The notes under the pieces are model-generated. The model worked only from the letters and a program-made list of their open reading frames with translations. It had not been told where the DNA came from and made no database searches. A program made the position numbers and the translations under genes. Below, in pieces: positions 18,375-18,972 of a DNA stretch of 18,972 nucleotides (positions are counted from its first letter, which is position 1; each line of letters begins with the position of its first letter). This stretch comes from Isotricha intestinalis (taxonomy: Eukaryota; Ciliophora; Litostomatea; Vestibuliferida; Isotrichidae), in assembly GCA_023807065.1 (NCBI GenBank), contig JAJJLU010004091.1, positions 1 through 18,972 on the forward strand, in the 5' to 3' direction.

Positions 18375-18772
18375 TTTTTTATTATTTGCATTTAATTAAA
18401 TAAGAAAATATTATTATAATAAAATAAACAAAAAAAAAATATTATTAAACTTTTTCAACATTTACAATCCTAACACTTTATTTCCACAATCATTCAAATT
18501 GAGTTCTATAAATATTAAATTCGATTGAATATCATTTATTCAAAAAAGAAAAATATTTTTCTTATCATCATAAAAATATAATATTTATTTTACCTTTTAT
18601 AGAATATCGTTTATTATTTATTTAATTGATTCAAAAACCTTTTTATATCTTTAAAAAAAATAAATTAATATGTAAATATTTCTTTTAATTAATTAAAATC
18701 AAAAAATATAAAACTCCAAAAAAAATTAATAAATCATAAAATTTAAAAAAAAATATATATAAAAAATCAAAA
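18375..18772. promoter_or_regulatory. Divergent intergenic region before the 14-3-3 gene
   Basis: The 398 bp between the divergent starts at 18374 and 18773 hold no gene I can see. It contains the perfect 16-bp palindrome TTTTAATTAATTAAAA (18683-18698), about 75 bp before the 14-3-3 ATG. Both promoters must lie here; no core element is assigned. Confidence 0.5.
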
Positions 18773-18972
18773 ATGGGAGATGCAAATTATGAAAAATTAA
18801 TATCACTTGCAAGAATAACAGAACAAGCAGAAAGACATGAAGAAACAATAAAATATATGGAAGAAATAGTAAAAACAAAAAAAGAAGATTTAACAATAGA
18901 AGAAAGAAACATATTATCAGCAGCATATAAAAATTGTGTATCTCAAAGAAGAAGTGCATGGAGATCAATATA
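18773..18972 (+). CDS. 14-3-3 protein, N-terminal part (cut by window end)
   Basis: The frame from the ATG at 18773 is open to the window end (66 complete codons). The protein begins MGDANYEKLISLARITEQAER, followed by ERNILSAAYKN and SQRRSAWRSI. These are the hallmark helices 1-3 of 14-3-3 proteins (compare LAEQAERYEEM, VEERNLLSVAYKN, ARRASWR). 14-3-3 dimers bind phosphoserine/threonine motifs and regulate many kinase targets, including cell-cycle proteins. The N-terminal part seen here carries the dimer interface and the first conserved residues of the binding groove (the K in AYKN). The rest, about 180 residues in a typical family member, lies outside the window. A downstream intron cannot be excluded. 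Confidence 0.95.
   Translation, partial: MGDANYEKLISLARITEQAERHEETIKYMEEIVKTKKEDLTIEERNILSAAYKNCVSQRRSAWRSI

Noticed and set aside
18726..18968. Hydrophobic minus-strand frame over the 14-3-3 start
   Set aside because: The plus strand encodes an unmistakable 14-3-3 N-terminus, and the hydrophobic frame is its antisense.
1..18972. tRNA, rRNA, CRISPR, transposon ends or viral genes
   Set aside because: No GC-richer structured block, spaced direct repeats, transposase or capsid-like motifs were seen on either strand.

Overview
The window is eukaryotic nuclear DNA from a very AT-rich, gene-dense protist with short intergenic gaps (about 90-575 bp). No gene has a prokaryotic look. The best guess is a ciliate macronuclear genome that uses the standard code. 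Three observations support this. The introns I can prove are tiny (29 and 34 nt, GT...TAG). Several proteins belong to centriole or axoneme families. The first kinase has the 'GSELYMSP' activation-loop style that I associate with ciliate kinases. TAA, TAG and TGA all end genes here, and every glutamine I checked is CAA/CAG, so this is not the Tetrahymena/Paramecium code. Standard-code lineages such as litostomes (including rumen ciliates) or heterotrichs would fit. That placement is inference; another AT-rich flagellated or ciliated protist is possible.

Layout: 470-3016 (+) is a zinc-binding Ser/Thr kinase-like protein. 3302-3730 (-) is a small protein with two PP1-docking motifs and a possible CaaX tail. 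4010-5501 (-) is a two-exon protein of about 12 'L..SHF.LG...T.Y...Y' repeats, resembling microtubule-associated axonemal proteins. 5663-6568 (+) is a PSTAIRE cyclin-dependent kinase. 6742-12243 (-) is a 1833-residue WDR90/POC16-type centriolar protein (CFAP20-like domain plus many WD40 repeats). 12819-14782 (-) is a two-exon Q/N-rich coiled-coil protein. 14875-16551 (-) is a divergent CDT1 replication-licensing factor. 16791-18374 (-) is an unknown protein with an E/K/R heptad helix. 18773 to the window end (+) is the N-terminus of a 14-3-3 protein.

Two gene models here differ from what simple open reading frames show. The repeat protein needs a first exon at 5402-5501 joined across a 34-nt intron. 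The Q/N-rich protein needs a last exon at 12819-12907 joined across a 29-nt intron. Both joins keep frame, and the first also rebuilds a complete copy of the protein's repeat.

The content is housekeeping in flavour: cell-cycle control and licensing (CDK, CDT1, 14-3-3, a possible PP1 regulator) and the centriole/axoneme (WDR90-like, repeat protein, perhaps the coiled-coil protein). I see no operon logic, mobile element, CRISPR array, tRNA or rRNA. The main points for a second look are a threefold repeat in the CDT1 N-terminus, the PP1-docking/CaaX small protein, the zinc-cluster kinase with a changed APE motif, and an abrupt GC-rich block at the 5' end of the repeat-protein gene.
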